Assembly: GCA_013399875.1 (NCBI GenBank)
Contig: VXAZ01018985.1
Span: 1,290,693 to 1,354,692 of the forward strand
Reading direction: 5' to 3'
Source of the DNA: Gymnorhina tibicen
Taxonomy: Eukaryota; Chordata; Aves; Passeriformes; Artamidae
Length of the DNA stretch: 64,000 nucleotides
Shown one piece after another: positions 36,190 through 47,915 of this stretch (positions within the stretch are counted from its first letter, which is position 1; each line of letters opens with the position of its first letter). The position numbers were made by a program, and so were the translations under genes. Below the pieces are notes generated by a model. The model was not told the origin of the DNA, did no database searches, and saw only the letters and a list, made by a program, of their open reading frames with translations.

Positions 36190-36540
36190 GTCAGGAAGGC
36201 GCAGCTTACAACTGAAGCTTTACTAATGAATGACTTGAAATCCTGATCCATTCATTCCCTTTTTTCTCTCTTGGATTAAATTTTGATGGTAAGATGAAAT
36301 AAACAAAACCTCAGGGAAATGTTGTGAATATTAATTAGGGGCTGTTGATTGAACACTGGCTGTTTACCATGTGGACTGATACATGGGCGAGCACTTTTTT
36401 CACATTAACAGTAGAAGTAAATGAACAACCCAGAGGAGAAATCTGTGGTAATTTTCATGTATCAGTAAATAGGAACAATGGATTACCAGAAAATCTTGAA
36501 TGCTTTTCTCCAGAACTGCTGGTAAAATAGCAAAGGCTCT
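36190..36540. promoter_or_regulatory. Candidate conserved non-coding element
   Basis: Repeat-free block with TAAT/ATTA cores (TACTAATGAATGACTTG, GAATATTAATTAGGGGC) and a few isolated CpGs. A plus-strand frame of 61 codons is present but not family-like. Texture-based call. Confidence 0.25.
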
Positions 36541-39500
36541 ATCTGGAGTGAAAAATCTTTAATTTTAGAAAGTTTAATTTTCTATTTTAGAATCAGTGAC
36601 TCTTTTTACTGCTGGTGGGCTGAGAGATGTTATTCAATTTATTTATTCACTATGACTGATGGAGAAAGAGAAGACAGATACAAAAATAGTCTTCTTTATC
36701 ATAACCAATATGAATTTTTACAACGAATCTGTCAGGATTGGATTTTGTAGAAAATTCTGTCTTAGCATTTCCAGGGAACCAATTCCCTATTCAAGGGGAG
36801 AGAGGGGAAATAAACAGCTCTTTTAATTTTACTACCAAAAATTATAAAATTGCTGTATGAATTAAAACAAAGAGAAATTTCTTTTCCTGCAAGTTACAAT
36901 GACATTTTTATGGTTTACTTGTTTCCACCGAGGATGGTGACCCTTTGTTAAAATATGGTGTGATAGGCTATTATCTTTTTGTCCTGTAAGGCATATTTAT
37001 ACCTTTTCTGCAGACTGTCTTCTGATTCAGAAGAATTTGTACTGAATCATCATTTGAACTCCAATTTTGTGCCAGTGCAAGATACAAGGTGCATCTTGTA
37101 AGCATTGGTGCATCTCTGGAACATTGCCACAGCAGAACCACATGTTTTCTGATTTTGGCATGTGCTTGAAAAGCATTCTCATTTGGAGGGACAAAATGTT
37201 TCATTATTTAGATCACAGGCACCAGATCAGTGAAAGCTCCAGAATTACTCTGCTTAATCAACTAATTATGTTGCCAGCTGTAGCCTAAACTAGCACCCTT
37301 CATGAGTGACATTAGAAAGCAAAAGGACATTGTTAGGAATTCCTTCAAAAATTATGTTTCTGAGAGCAGAAGAATTATTAATTTCATCATTAGATAGATA
37401 ACAGTATGTTTTCAATTGCAGCTTGATGGAGTGTTGTATAAAGAAATCTTTGGATATGTCCCTTTGGTGTCTCTGGAAGTTCTACAGAACCCTATGAAAA
37501 AAAAATTCTTCTCTGTAATTAAAATTTATGTATCATTTTTCATGGTGCTTTAAGTCTCAACTTTAAGAAGAAAAAAAGTGGATAAATCTCATTAGAAGTA
37601 ATTCATCTTCCTCTGCATCCTCTTTGTAAAATAATCTTGTTACCCCCTTTCTCCTAATTTTTAACACGGCAACTGTTTGGTAATAGGATCCAATTCCTAA
37701 ATAATTTTATATGGCTCATCCCATCTGTGCTATGCTGTCCTCAGTACTTCAAGACAGAAAACATACTTCATGATAACAGCTCAAGTGGGAGACTGCTATG
37801 AAAAGATTAAGAACAAGTTTCTATTTGCAGTTGTAATGGAAACTGCAATAAAAATTGCTTACAGAAATTGCCTGTAGAGTACTTTGCAGTTGCACTTTTG
37901 TATACCATTGATTGATTGAATTCATTGTGATGAATATTTAGTGCTTTGAAATCCGATGGCAAGATGGCTCAGACACTTAGGTGAAGCACCTGAGGGACTC
38001 CAAGGCTTTTTGTTTCTCCTGATGTGCTTGCTAACATGTCTACACCAGCCACTGCTGTGGTCCCGAGGGAGCAAGGTCTGCATGGTGAAATGCCATCTGA
38101 TGTCCACACTGAACGCATTCCGTGAGTTTTTACTTTGGAGTAATTCTTACCTGGTTGTGAAATGCCCAGGACTGGGCAAAGTGTGTCAGAGAGGGTGCAG
38201 TAGTGGTGAATTTGCTTACAGCCTGAGCTGCCTTCCACACTGCCACATAATCCAGGAAAACAGTAGCAGAAAATAGGTGTAGTGGTATTAGTAAGGCTCA
38301 TCCTTACAGTATCTATGTCTCTTTTAATAATTTTGTCTAAGTCTGCTAAATGTCAAGATGTCAAATCATATACAGTGCAGTTCACAGTATTGGCATGTTT
38401 CTTGGCCAAGCCATCTGAGCTGAAATTCCAATCTCAATGAGAATTTTGCACTCTGGTCAGGGCAAAAAGTCAATTTCTGGCATATTATTCTTTTTCTGCT
38501 TATATTTTCATTTAAACTAAGATAAAAAATAGGAGTGCAAACTGCTGTAGATCTTGTACAGTGATTTTCTTACCAGATTTCCGGTCATCCCTAACTGACA
38601 GCATTTTAGGGTGTTTTGTTTGGTTTTAAATAGACATAAAGCAGGTCAAATAAATCAGACAGAACGCTTCAGCAAGGGATTTAGTTTTTAGCTTAGCTCT
38701 TTTTAACAGAAGAAGTCTAAATGATTCCTTTTGGAAAGACTGAGCAAAATACATTTGGGAAGGTAAAAATTATTTATCAAATAAATTCTTAATGTGTAAA
38801 TAATTTAAATGTCACTTATAAAAATCTGTATTAGTTCTCTCTTTCTTTAGTCTCCAGTTGTTGTAATTGGCAGCTGTCATAATTGTTTTAGCCTTTTTTG
38901 GAGGCCGTCATAACTACATAAACCACATTTAAAATAAATTAGTCACATTTGGCTAATACAGCTTGTTCTTCAGCAGTTCACAACATTAGTACCTAAATGT
39001 ATTGAGAATTAAATAAGAGAATAAGTTTGCAAAGACTAAGGTGGCTTCTAAAGGACACTGAAAATCTTCCAGTAAGGCTGTATTTAAACAGTTTTGGTCT
39101 AACTCAAAATATTTGAATGTTTCTCTTTATCTGCTCACATCTGCTCCAGTAGGTAAATACCAAAGGAAATGTATTGGAAAAAACTCCAAAGGTGGAACTG
39201 AGCACCAAGTGTCTGAATTATGCTAAGAGATAAGCAGGTATAAAGGTTGGGTATTAAATAATTCAGTATTACTGAATTAGGCTTTCCTAGTCAGAGACAG
39301 TCAGACAACAAGAGGATTTTTCTGCTAGAAAAATAAGCACCCAAAGCACCCTGAGGAATCCCTGCATTATACTCGGGATCATAAAGCAAGTTGACAGTGG
39401 CCAAGTCACACAGTCATTCTTACGACATTCACTGAGAAATGTCTCAGGCTCCACAAAAAGAAAAAATTAAATATCTTGCTGAAGGAGATTTGGATGCCTC

Positions 39501-41689
39501 TCTGGTTAGGTGATAGCTAAGTGCAGTTCAGGTCCCCCTCAATTTCCATTTTGCATGCAGGGGTTTATGGCAGAATGTAAAATTTTGTCCAAAAGCAAGG
39601 TAGGCAGCTGGGTCTATTCTCAGCCTATTCTGAGGTTTTGTTGCACTGATCTTAATTTGTAAAACAGAGATAATAATCTCCAGTATAAATCTTGGTTTTG
39701 TTTGCTTTGAAATGAAAGGTGAACGTTATCTTTGGGTTCAGAGCGAAGGATCAGACTTAACAGCACTTCTGCTAGCACTCAGCAACTACAGGATCAGGTT
39801 GTCCAACGGATTGACCATCTGCCTGGTAAGAGCTAAAATACAAATTACCCCACCATTTCCTAAACAGAACAACTTTCCAAGACCTTGACCAAATAGCACC
39901 ATAAATTTTTTTGTTATTTATTTTGGCGTGTGTGAGTTTTCTTTTGGGGGGCAAAATAGTGGAAAAAAGACAAAAACAAGAGTTTATTTTAGGCAGTGAT
40001 ATCAGCTTAGTAGTCCTCCCCAGAGAGTGCTCTTTTTGCTTTACATATGAATGACTCTAATCACCTCTGGGATGGCTTCTTAATGCATATTTCTATTTTA
40101 CATCAGGAAGGGAAAAACGTATAAATAAAACTCCCAAAGGTGGAGAAACACTTATCCTTTGAACTAAATAATGAAGGAAGGGGCACTGTGAACAAGGAAG
40201 AAAAAAATGCACCAAAAAGAATATTAAATCAGAGATGGTGACATGATAAAAACATAAAACTTGTAGGTTTTATTATTCATCACTTACTGTTATGGAAATG
40301 TATGCAGTGGCTCCAGTATGATGCATGCAAATCCTCGACCAATTCTTCTGGCATTCACTGTCTGCATGATTTTCATTAACCCCACCTTTTTAGGTCAGCT
40401 TCAAGGGTTTCTATAGTCATATTCAAACTAAAAAACAAAGAGACAGTATGAGACAGAAGTGCTCTTACTGTAATGTAGCATGATGGTAGCTGTTACCAGA
40501 AACCATGGATGCAGGAACTGAGATTTGCTGACGTGTGCCCAAGTCTCCTGGTGGTAAGGTGAGAAGATATGAAACTGGTGCCATGTGTCATCAGCTTGTA
40601 ATTAGTTTATTTGGTATACTGTCTCGCTGTTCCCTAGTCACATAGCTCCTTATTCTTGGAGGGCTGTAGTGGAAAGGTAGCTGGGAAGTGCTATCAGTTT
40701 CCATCTCTACAAATTTTCTGAATGTCTCTGTTAGAAGGACAGACCTCCCTCCACTGCTTTATTTAATGAAGTGGGGAGTTTAACTGATCAGCTCCAGGGG
40801 CATTACCCAGAAGCAGGATTCATAGCCATTTCTGTTGAGGTCCTAGCAATGTGGTTTTTTTCTGAATTCAGGCATTTTGGATTCCTATATGGTTAAAGCT
40901 TATGCTTGATTTTGAACAGAATTCACATTCATGCCTCTGTGCTGAAATGCATTATTGACTGAGTACAATGGAAAGGGTCACTGCATCAGTGTGAATCACA
41001 GTACCACAATGATGAACCTCCCTAAAAGAACTTAACCTAGAGCTTATTCTATCCTGCCCTGTAGGAGATGCTGAAATCTCAGAAATTTGCTCTGAATTAG
41101 AATGAAAACCGTTTTGAGACTCTTCACAAATCTGAAAATTCTGCAAATGTTGCTCTGATTAACCACATCCTGTTGATGATCTATAGATTACTGAAAGGTC
41201 ATATTGATAAAGTTGATAGCAGTTTCATGACAAATCTCTTGATTTTGCACAGATTCCTACAGACTGCTTCATCTGAGAACTAGAAACTTGTTGTAAATAA
41301 TAAAATTGGTGCTAAAAAGGTGGTTTAATTAAAACTGAAATTTTTTTTGTAAATTATATGCTAAGTTTTGGTGCTAAAGAGTGACATACTACTAGTACTA
41401 GAAAGCTCAGCAGTCTGATGTGAGCCTGAATACTTATTATTAATTTATGAATACAGAAATTGTATAGGCATTTGTTTCTGTAAAAATGCTTGTGAGAATA
41501 TACTATACCTGTATTTCTTATCTTTTCCACCAGTGAGAAAGAAGACAGAATGTGGAAGAATTGAATAATATAAACAGTAAAAAAAAATATAATCAAAATG
41601 TATTGTGGTGTGTGGACACAGAGGTTTGGTACCTTACAGCTATCCATGTGTGGTTGTAAGCCAGGGAAAAGTGAGAGAAGCAGAAGAAT

Positions 41690-41850
41690 CTGTGGTGTCC
41701 TCCACAGGCTGCAGCGTGGCTGTCTGCTCCACCATGGTCCTCTATGGGCTGCAGGAGAATCCCAGCTCTGGTGCTTGGGGCACCTCCTCCCTTTCCATCT
41801 CGCAGCCTGGATTCAGCAGGGCTGATTCTCTTGCATTTAAATGAGCATAT
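41690..41850 (-). mobile_element. Partial ERVL-like LTR, minus strand (same family as 46849-47915)
   Basis: Read in reverse, the segment aligns by eye with the LTR portion around 47105-47215. Shared blocks, read on the plus strand here, are TGCTCCACCATGGTCC, GGGCTGCAGGAGAATCCCAG, CTCTGGTGCTTGGGGCACC, TCCTCCCTTTCCATCT and AGCAGGGCTGATTCTCTTGC. Both ends of the LTR are missing. It may start a little earlier, near 41600. It is a dead fragment; the short frames within it are repeat-derived. Confidence 0.65.
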
Positions 41851-44282
41851 ACAGGATGAAACCGAGACAGGGACGCTCTGCTTTACTGTCAACATCTCTC
41901 AGAAACAGCTTTAGGAGCCTGTGAGTATCAGCTAATGCCTCAGTCCCTGTGAGAAATGTTATATATAACTTAACATTTAGAGCACTGGATGAGTGGAGTG
42001 GAAAAATTGTAGTTTTCATTTGGAGGAAGAAAATCAAAGAGCCAAAATCCTTTCAAGAATGTTTCTGGTTGTCTGCACATATGATTAGCTAATGAGTCTA
42101 TGGAGCAATATATTAAAAGAGCAAATGCACTGCATAACACTGTGCATCTGTAAGTGGCATGAGCAAGAAAATGCTACAGTTAGCACTGACACAGCAACAC
42201 ATAAACACATAGTGCAGGTCACTAGACCCATCTTAGGAAAAATAAGCTATATTTTATATATAAGCTATACCTATATGGACCTTGCCTTTCTTCTTCTTTT
42301 TTTTTTTTTATTTTCCTCAAAGAGTCAGAATATGGTTCATAAATTCAGCACCTACGACCAAAGTTCTTGGTGTTCCTCATAAAACCACTGGACTGAGTTT
42401 CCAGAACTAATCAGGTTCTTTGGCCATAATTAGGACACTTGGCTGATTAAAAGCAGACTGGAATTTCAGTGCTAGATCCATTGATGATTTTGCCTTTTAT
42501 GTAATGGGTATTTTAATTTATATCCATAAATGATGATTTTTGCCTTGATCTTGGAAAAAAACTACCTGAGGACGATTCAGGTTTGAGAACCTTGAATGAA
42601 AGGATTCACCTCCTCATAGCACCTCACATATTTTGCAGTCCCTGGGAGCAGTAGAATTTGGAAGTCAGTCAATGCTGCCTGCTAGTTAGGCTTTTGTAGC
42701 TCTTGCCAGCCTTCACAGATACCAACATTTAGCTGTCATCACCCTTCACACAGAACAGGTGACTGCTGAGGGTTGCCAATGCCCCTGCAGGGAGTGAGTC
42801 CCTGTCACACTGCACAAACAACCTGACTATGTTTTTTTGTGCATTTGAGAGACTCACTAAGATCTGGACGAGAAGGTGGGATCACTGGTGTGCCTTTTCT
42901 TTGTCTCAAACACACAAGCATTTTTACTTCGTTTCAAAATAATACATTCTTAATGTCTTTGCTTTGCTTTAGGTATAAATAATTAACTTAAGAGATGTTT
43001 TACCTCTTACCTCTAGCTGTTTTCTGATACACAAAATCATTCTAAATGTCATGAGAAATTGTTGCAGGAATAACATTTAGATCACAGAAAAATTTAAAAC
43101 AGGACCTGAAAATTAAGCATTTTTATTTCCTAAACTAGGAAAATACATTGTAACTAGGAAATATATTTTAATGAGAACAGTCTTTACAAATGCATGTGAA
43201 ATTGAGCACGACAAAATTTTGGTTTTGCCATGCACCATGTGAGACCGACTTCGTGCTGTCCTGTGTGCAGGTGCAAAAATATGAGTCATGAAGGCAGTTC
43301 ACTGACAGCCACACTCAGACTCTCACACTGGCAGTGTGAGAACAAGGGGAATGAAATTTGAATTGTAAGGCAAAGCTAGCCCAAGATAGCTATTATGAGC
43401 AAGGAATATAAACACCTTGGTTAAAACAAAACTGTTTCTGTGAGTTTGGGAATGTAACAGCAATATAACTGAGACCATCTGCCATTTTGGCTTCATACAA
43501 CGCTGCAGGCCATTACAGAAATGGAAATATGTCTCCTGAAAAAGCCAACTTGTTGAACAATATAGCAAGGTGTCCTTTGAAACTGGTAATATGACTGACA
43601 TTCCCATTAAGAGTCTTGAAGAAGGAGAATGAATTTGAATAAAACTGGACAATGTTTTCCTGGCCCCCTGTATTGGTCCAAAGTTTCATAATGCTAAGGA
43701 CTCTGTTTCTTCATCATGTATCTTTAGCAAAACAAGACAGGTCAAAGCATACAGTATTTCATAGGAATATTAAATATGCGTGCAGTCTCCACTCTAAAAC
43801 GGGTTGTGACATCTGTGCTGGTAGGGTTGTCAGTCTTGTTGGTTTTGTCAGACTAAAGGACAAATCTCCTTTTTTTCCCTGGCAAGGCCTTTTAGAAACT
43901 CAGCTTTTCAGTACCAGTGAAAGTTGTCCAGCTACTTTTAGAATCTTGTGATATTTTCAGGTGGATTGGCTGAATCTGCCTATCTGTGAAACTAAGTGAT
44001 GTGATTTGCTTACAGTTTTCGTCAGAGTTAAGGAGAAAGTTATGCTCTTATTCCTTCTTGGAATCCCTTCTAGGCTTCAGCCTTGGAGGCTTTGGCTTTT
44101 TACTCTGAGATTATTTAAAGAGAACTGGTTTTGCCTCTGAAGCTGATCCTTGGCAACATTTAATGGTGCCTCAATACCTGTGTAACTTCTGCTGCTACCA
44201 GAAAAGATGTCCTTGCAGATGGACACTACTATCACATCTCTGTGACAACCTCTGCTTTTGTGCTTGAAGTGTCCACAGACAT
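41851..44282. other. Unique non-coding DNA
   Basis: No gene or clear repeat recognised. A T13 run lies at about 42297-42309. Frames up to 109 codons (43323-43652) are not family-like. Confidence 0.4.
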
Positions 44283-44415
44283 TCATGGAATCTTAGAATG
44301 GTTTTGGTTGGAAGGGACCTTGAAGATCATCTGCTCCAACAGGTTCCAACCTTCCACCAGACCGGGTTGCTCAGAACCCCATCCAGCCTGGCCTTGGACG
44401 CTTCCAGGGGTGGAT
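44283..44415 (-). mobile_element. Short CR1 LINE 3' end, minus strand
   Basis: This is the reverse complement of the CR1 tail: CATGGAATCTTAGAATGG, TTTTGGTTGGAAGGGACCTT, GAAGATCATCTGCTCC, TTCCACCAGACCGGGTTGC and GCCTTGGACGCTTCCAGGGG. Only about 130 bp is present; the copy is truncated soon after the tail. It is among the best-preserved CR1 tails in the window. Confidence 0.95.
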
Positions 44416-46082
44416 CTCTTTTGTAGAGCATAACCGCCAACATGTTAGGCTAGTGGGTTTGGTCATCAAACACATAAAAAAAGCTCCTGGCAAAGTTTTG
44501 AAAAATTTTTCTTTGTCAGCTACTCAGAAATGGCTTCTTAGCAAAAGGAAATACAACACAACGAGGTCTTTATATTTAAATCTTATATTCAGCTAATAGT
44601 TGCAAGGTGACAATTTACACCTGTCTGGACATGAATGATATTTTTCACTATATTATTTGTGTTGTGTACAGTGAATGTATCATGAATGTTACACACCAGC
44701 AGGATCTCAACTCTGTATTCTGATAGGTACTATTGATAAAAATACTATAGATCAAAGTATGCCTAATTCTGCATACTTATGTACTCAATACTCAGTCTTC
44801 TTGTGTCATGGTTGGTTTCTCAATCAATTTAATTTATCTTTGCTGTGATACATGGACTTGTAATTAATTTTGTAGAATTATGAAATATTTTGCACACTGG
44901 TTGTAAATAGATTAATTTCCATCTGATTTACTGGTTAAAAGAGAGGAAATAATTGTACTTTAGATATGAAATCACTTAGCTAATATTGATTGAGCAGATA
45001 CAAGACTTGTCTCTTAAACTGTCTCTACATTTTTTCACTGTTACATCTGAAAAAAATTATGTATTGAAGTGCATAAATTAATTTTGTTCTTCTTCTTTCT
45101 TTCCATCTACCCATGAGAGAGACAAAGGTTAAAGATGCAATGTGAATCTAAATGTATGATTGGAAGATTGCATCAGTCTCCCTGGCATCTCAGGATTTAA
45201 GGTGCTTCTACTGTGACCAGTTCCAGTGCTGCATCAGGTGTCCTGTGTTTATAAAAATGGTGGAATGAAAAACCTCACAAGAGCAGTAATGGCATTCTAA
45301 TGTGAAATGACTGTCCTGGCTCTGCTCCCTGATGTGAGAGCAAGGAGCGGGAGAGGATTAGCAACCTCAGCTTTTGACTGCAGTGAAGCAAAAGTGAGAA
45401 ACTGTGAAACAGATTGTGGCATGAAGCTAATGGAAAGTATGTTGAAAGGGTGAAAGCAGAGATGAGGACTGGAGGGCCAAAGAGCCAGTTATACAGATGT
45501 GTTTGAAATATCAAAGTCATGAAGCATGGCACAAAAATCGGGTCCCAGAGACTGCTCTTCCACAGCGATGTGATGGCTTTTTGTCTCCAGCACATAAAGT
45601 CAATGACAGCTCTAGACAGTGACTTTAGTTTTGATCAAAGTTCAGTGATAATGGGTGGCAATATAAATGATTATTCTATAATGACAGTGGGAAATATAGG
45701 TGAAGACACCGACTCAGATCTAGTGACTTGAGAGCAGGGCAAAAGTGATGGGAAGACAGCCAGAGGCCCATGAATAAACATCCTTGACATGCAAGGGAAC
45801 AATAACAAGACAGGTACTGGTGATTATCTTTAGGTGTGTATTGAGGGTTCAGAGATGCAAATCAGTTGTCATATACATGACCATGAATGCAAATCCTAAT
45901 AAATTATGCTGTGTGCTATCCCAAAATATGAATAGCAAAACTAAGCTCTTTTCTGAGTTCGATTGCACAAAGAAATGTTTACTGATTGATGCACCAACTG
46001 TATCATGCCTAAGAAAAGAGGTCTCTGCTGTTTTAAAGAACATCCAACTCTTTATATGCCAAGAATGCCAACCTTGCACAAC
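44416..46082. other. Unique non-coding DNA
   Basis: No gene recognised. Frames of 63-121 codons (for example 45784-46149) are not family-like, and the last overlaps the start of an LTR. Confidence 0.4.
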
Positions 46083-46759
46083 TGGTGAGAGGGTAGAGTG
46101 TTTCAGACATTGTTATGATCCAATTATGATTATTATTAAGGTTCTTTAGAAATTCCTCTGCCCAGATTAAGGTGCAAACGAGACCATATGCCAGTGACAA
46201 TAATATGGGTTTTATTGATGGTAGATATGAGAGAGAGAGAGAGAGACAGAAAGAGAGAAAGAAAGAAAGAAAGAAGTAGAAAATAGGTGGGGGGGACAGA
46301 AAGAAAGTGACAGGGACAGAATAAGGAAAATATCACCACTCCGTGGATCCCAACGATGTTCCATTGATCCTCTCCAGCTGGTCTTCTTGGTGGTGAAGGT
46401 CCCCCCAAAGAAAGCATGGAATCCGATGGGTATATATGCTCAGGCTAGGCAGGNCCTCCTCCCCCCTGGGTTGGGGGCAGTCTGTGTAAACCTGGCTTCT
46501 GTGAGCTGTGCTCTCCCTCCCACCCCAAATTCAGCTGGAGGCTTTGACCTATTGTGGGTACTACCTTTCCCTCAGCCTGAGCTGATTGAACAATAGGTTT
46601 CCTTTAATCTAATCATCAGTTCGACTTACAGTCCAAAGTTCTTCAGGGAGGTTTTTGTGGTTGTAGCTTCCTTGAAACTTTATATCAATGTTTGAGGCAT
46701 ACACTATTTTCAGTCTCTGACAGACATATATCAGAGGACCACTTCTTAATTAAACCACA
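46083..46759 (-). mobile_element. Solo ERVK-like LTR, minus strand (boundaries approximate)
   Basis: On the minus strand the segment reads as an LTR: a start TGTGGTTTAATTAAG at 46759, a TATATA box at 46431-46436 (plus coordinates), a pyrimidine-rich R region, an AATAAA signal at 46211-46216, and a U5-like end near 46083. The block before the pyrimidine tract (plus strand CACTCCGTGGATCCCAACG, CTGGTCTTCTTGGTGGTG) matches what I recall of avian ERVK LTRs. I find no primer binding site or retroviral gene remnants beside it, so it appears to be a solo LTR. No clean target-site duplication was found, leaving both ends uncertain. An unresolved base (N) lies at 46454. Confidence 0.6.
46228..46330. 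repeat. Polypurine (GA)n/(GAAA)n tract inside the LTR
   Basis: About 100 bases nearly all purine on the plus strand: a GA dinucleotide run, then four GAAA-type tetramers, then a G7 run and further purine-rich sequence. On the LTR sense strand it is a CT/CTTT pyrimidine tract upstream of the poly(A) signal. Its length is probably polymorphic. Confidence 0.8.
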
Positions 46760-46848
46760 ACCACTGTGTCATTTATTGACACCCTACTCGTGATGTAGGA
46801 GGCAGCAGCAAGGTTGTAACATCTGCAGCCAGTAAGAATATTTGGGTT

Positions 46849-47915
46849 TGTAATAGGCTTGTGTGGCCTGGTTTTGGTAGCAAGAGTCTACAGGGTTGGC
46901 TTCTGTGAGAAGCTGCCAGAAGCTTTCCCATGTCTGGCAAAGCCACTGCCAGCTGGCTCCAAGACCTGCCACTGACCATGGCCAAGCCAACTGGGAATCA
47001 TAGTAATGCCTCTGTGATAACAGATTTAAGAAAGAAAAAAGAAGTTATTGTGCAGCTGTAATTGTGCTCAGAGAAAAGAGGATTTACAATATGTGAGAGG
47101 AACAGCTCTGCAGAAACCAAGGTCAGTGGAGAGGGAAGGGCAGGAGGTGCTCCAGGCACCTGAGCTGAGATTCCCCTGCAGCCCGTGGTGCAGACCATGG
47201 TGAAGCAGCTGTGCCCGTGTACCTGTGAAAGTGAGGATAAAGAGATCCACCTGCAATGGAGGAGACCCATGCTGGAGCCAGTGGAAAGAAGGCTGTGGCC
47301 CTGTGGGAAGCCCATGCTGAAGCAGGCTCCTGGCAGGGACCTGCAGACCTGTAGAGAGAGGGGCCCACGCCAGACCAGGTTTCCTGGCAGCACTTGCAAC
47401 CCCGCAGGGGACCCACCCTGGAGCAGCCTGTTCTTGAAGGACTGCACCCCATGGAAAGGGACCCCGTCTGGAGCAGTTTGTGAAGAACTGTAATCCATAG
47501 GAAGGACTCTGGAGTAGTTCATGGAGAACTATCTCCCATGGGAAGGACCTCATGCTGGAGCAGGGGTTCCCTCTCCCTGGGGAACAATGTGCAATGAACT
47601 GACCATAACCCCCATCTCCCTCTGCCTCCTACAAGGCACAGGAAGGAGGGAGGGGTGGGGGGACGGTGTTTTTAAGATTTTATTTTACTTTTCATTATCA
47701 TTCTCTGATTTTGATTGGTAATAAATTCAATTGATTTCCACAAGTCAAGCTTGTAATGCCCATGACGGTCATTGGTGAGGGATCTCTCCCTGCCTTTATC
47801 TCAATTCATAAAACTTTTTTTATGTGTTCTCCCCCCTGCCCCATTGTGAAGGAGAGTGACAGAGTAGAATATCTCTGGTGGGTGTCTGGCATCCAGCCGG
47901 GGTCAAACCACCACA
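46849..47915 (+). mobile_element. ERVL-like LTR, plus strand, about 1.07 kb
   Basis: Order of features: a 5' region with GTGTGGCCTGGTTTTGGTAG and CTTCTGTGAGAAGCTGCCAG; a TATA-like AGATTTAAGAAAG near 47022; a GC-rich R region with repeated CCCATGCTGGAGC and CTGGAGCAG blocks; an AATAAA signal at 47720-47725; and a 3' end TGGCATCCAGCCGGGGTC...CCACA at 47915. This is a family I recall as abundant in birds. The 5' end is set at TGTAATAGGC; flanks GGGTT and GTCTT match in only three of five bases, so no clean target-site duplication. No internal retroviral sequence adjoins it. Frames of 100-174 codons here, mostly on the minus strand, are repeat-derived and not host genes. Confidence 0.75.

Larger units (their letters stand above)
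34209..41689. other. Unique non-coding DNA with candidate regulatory blocks
   Basis: No gene recognised. Blocks at about 34790-35085, 36190-36540 and 38840-38990 have regulatory texture. A possible 84-bp exon with splice-like ends lies at 39742-39825. Frames up to 118 codons (35548-35904) lack domains. Confidence 0.4.

Noticed and set aside
41593..41895. Overlapping frames of 75-100 codons on both strands
   Set aside because: They overlap the partial inverted LTR of the same family and recur in the 47-kb copy, so they are repeat-derived.
46136..46417. 93-codon minus-strand frame with a Ser/Leu-rich stretch
   Set aside because: The Ser/Leu repeats are translated CT/CTTT microsatellite inside the ERVK-like LTR.
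46998..47553. Minus-strand frames of 109-174 codons (and a 102-codon plus-strand frame)
   Set aside because: They lie wholly within the GC-rich part of an ERVL-like LTR, which has no protein-coding role, and the frames arise from internal LTR sub-repeats.
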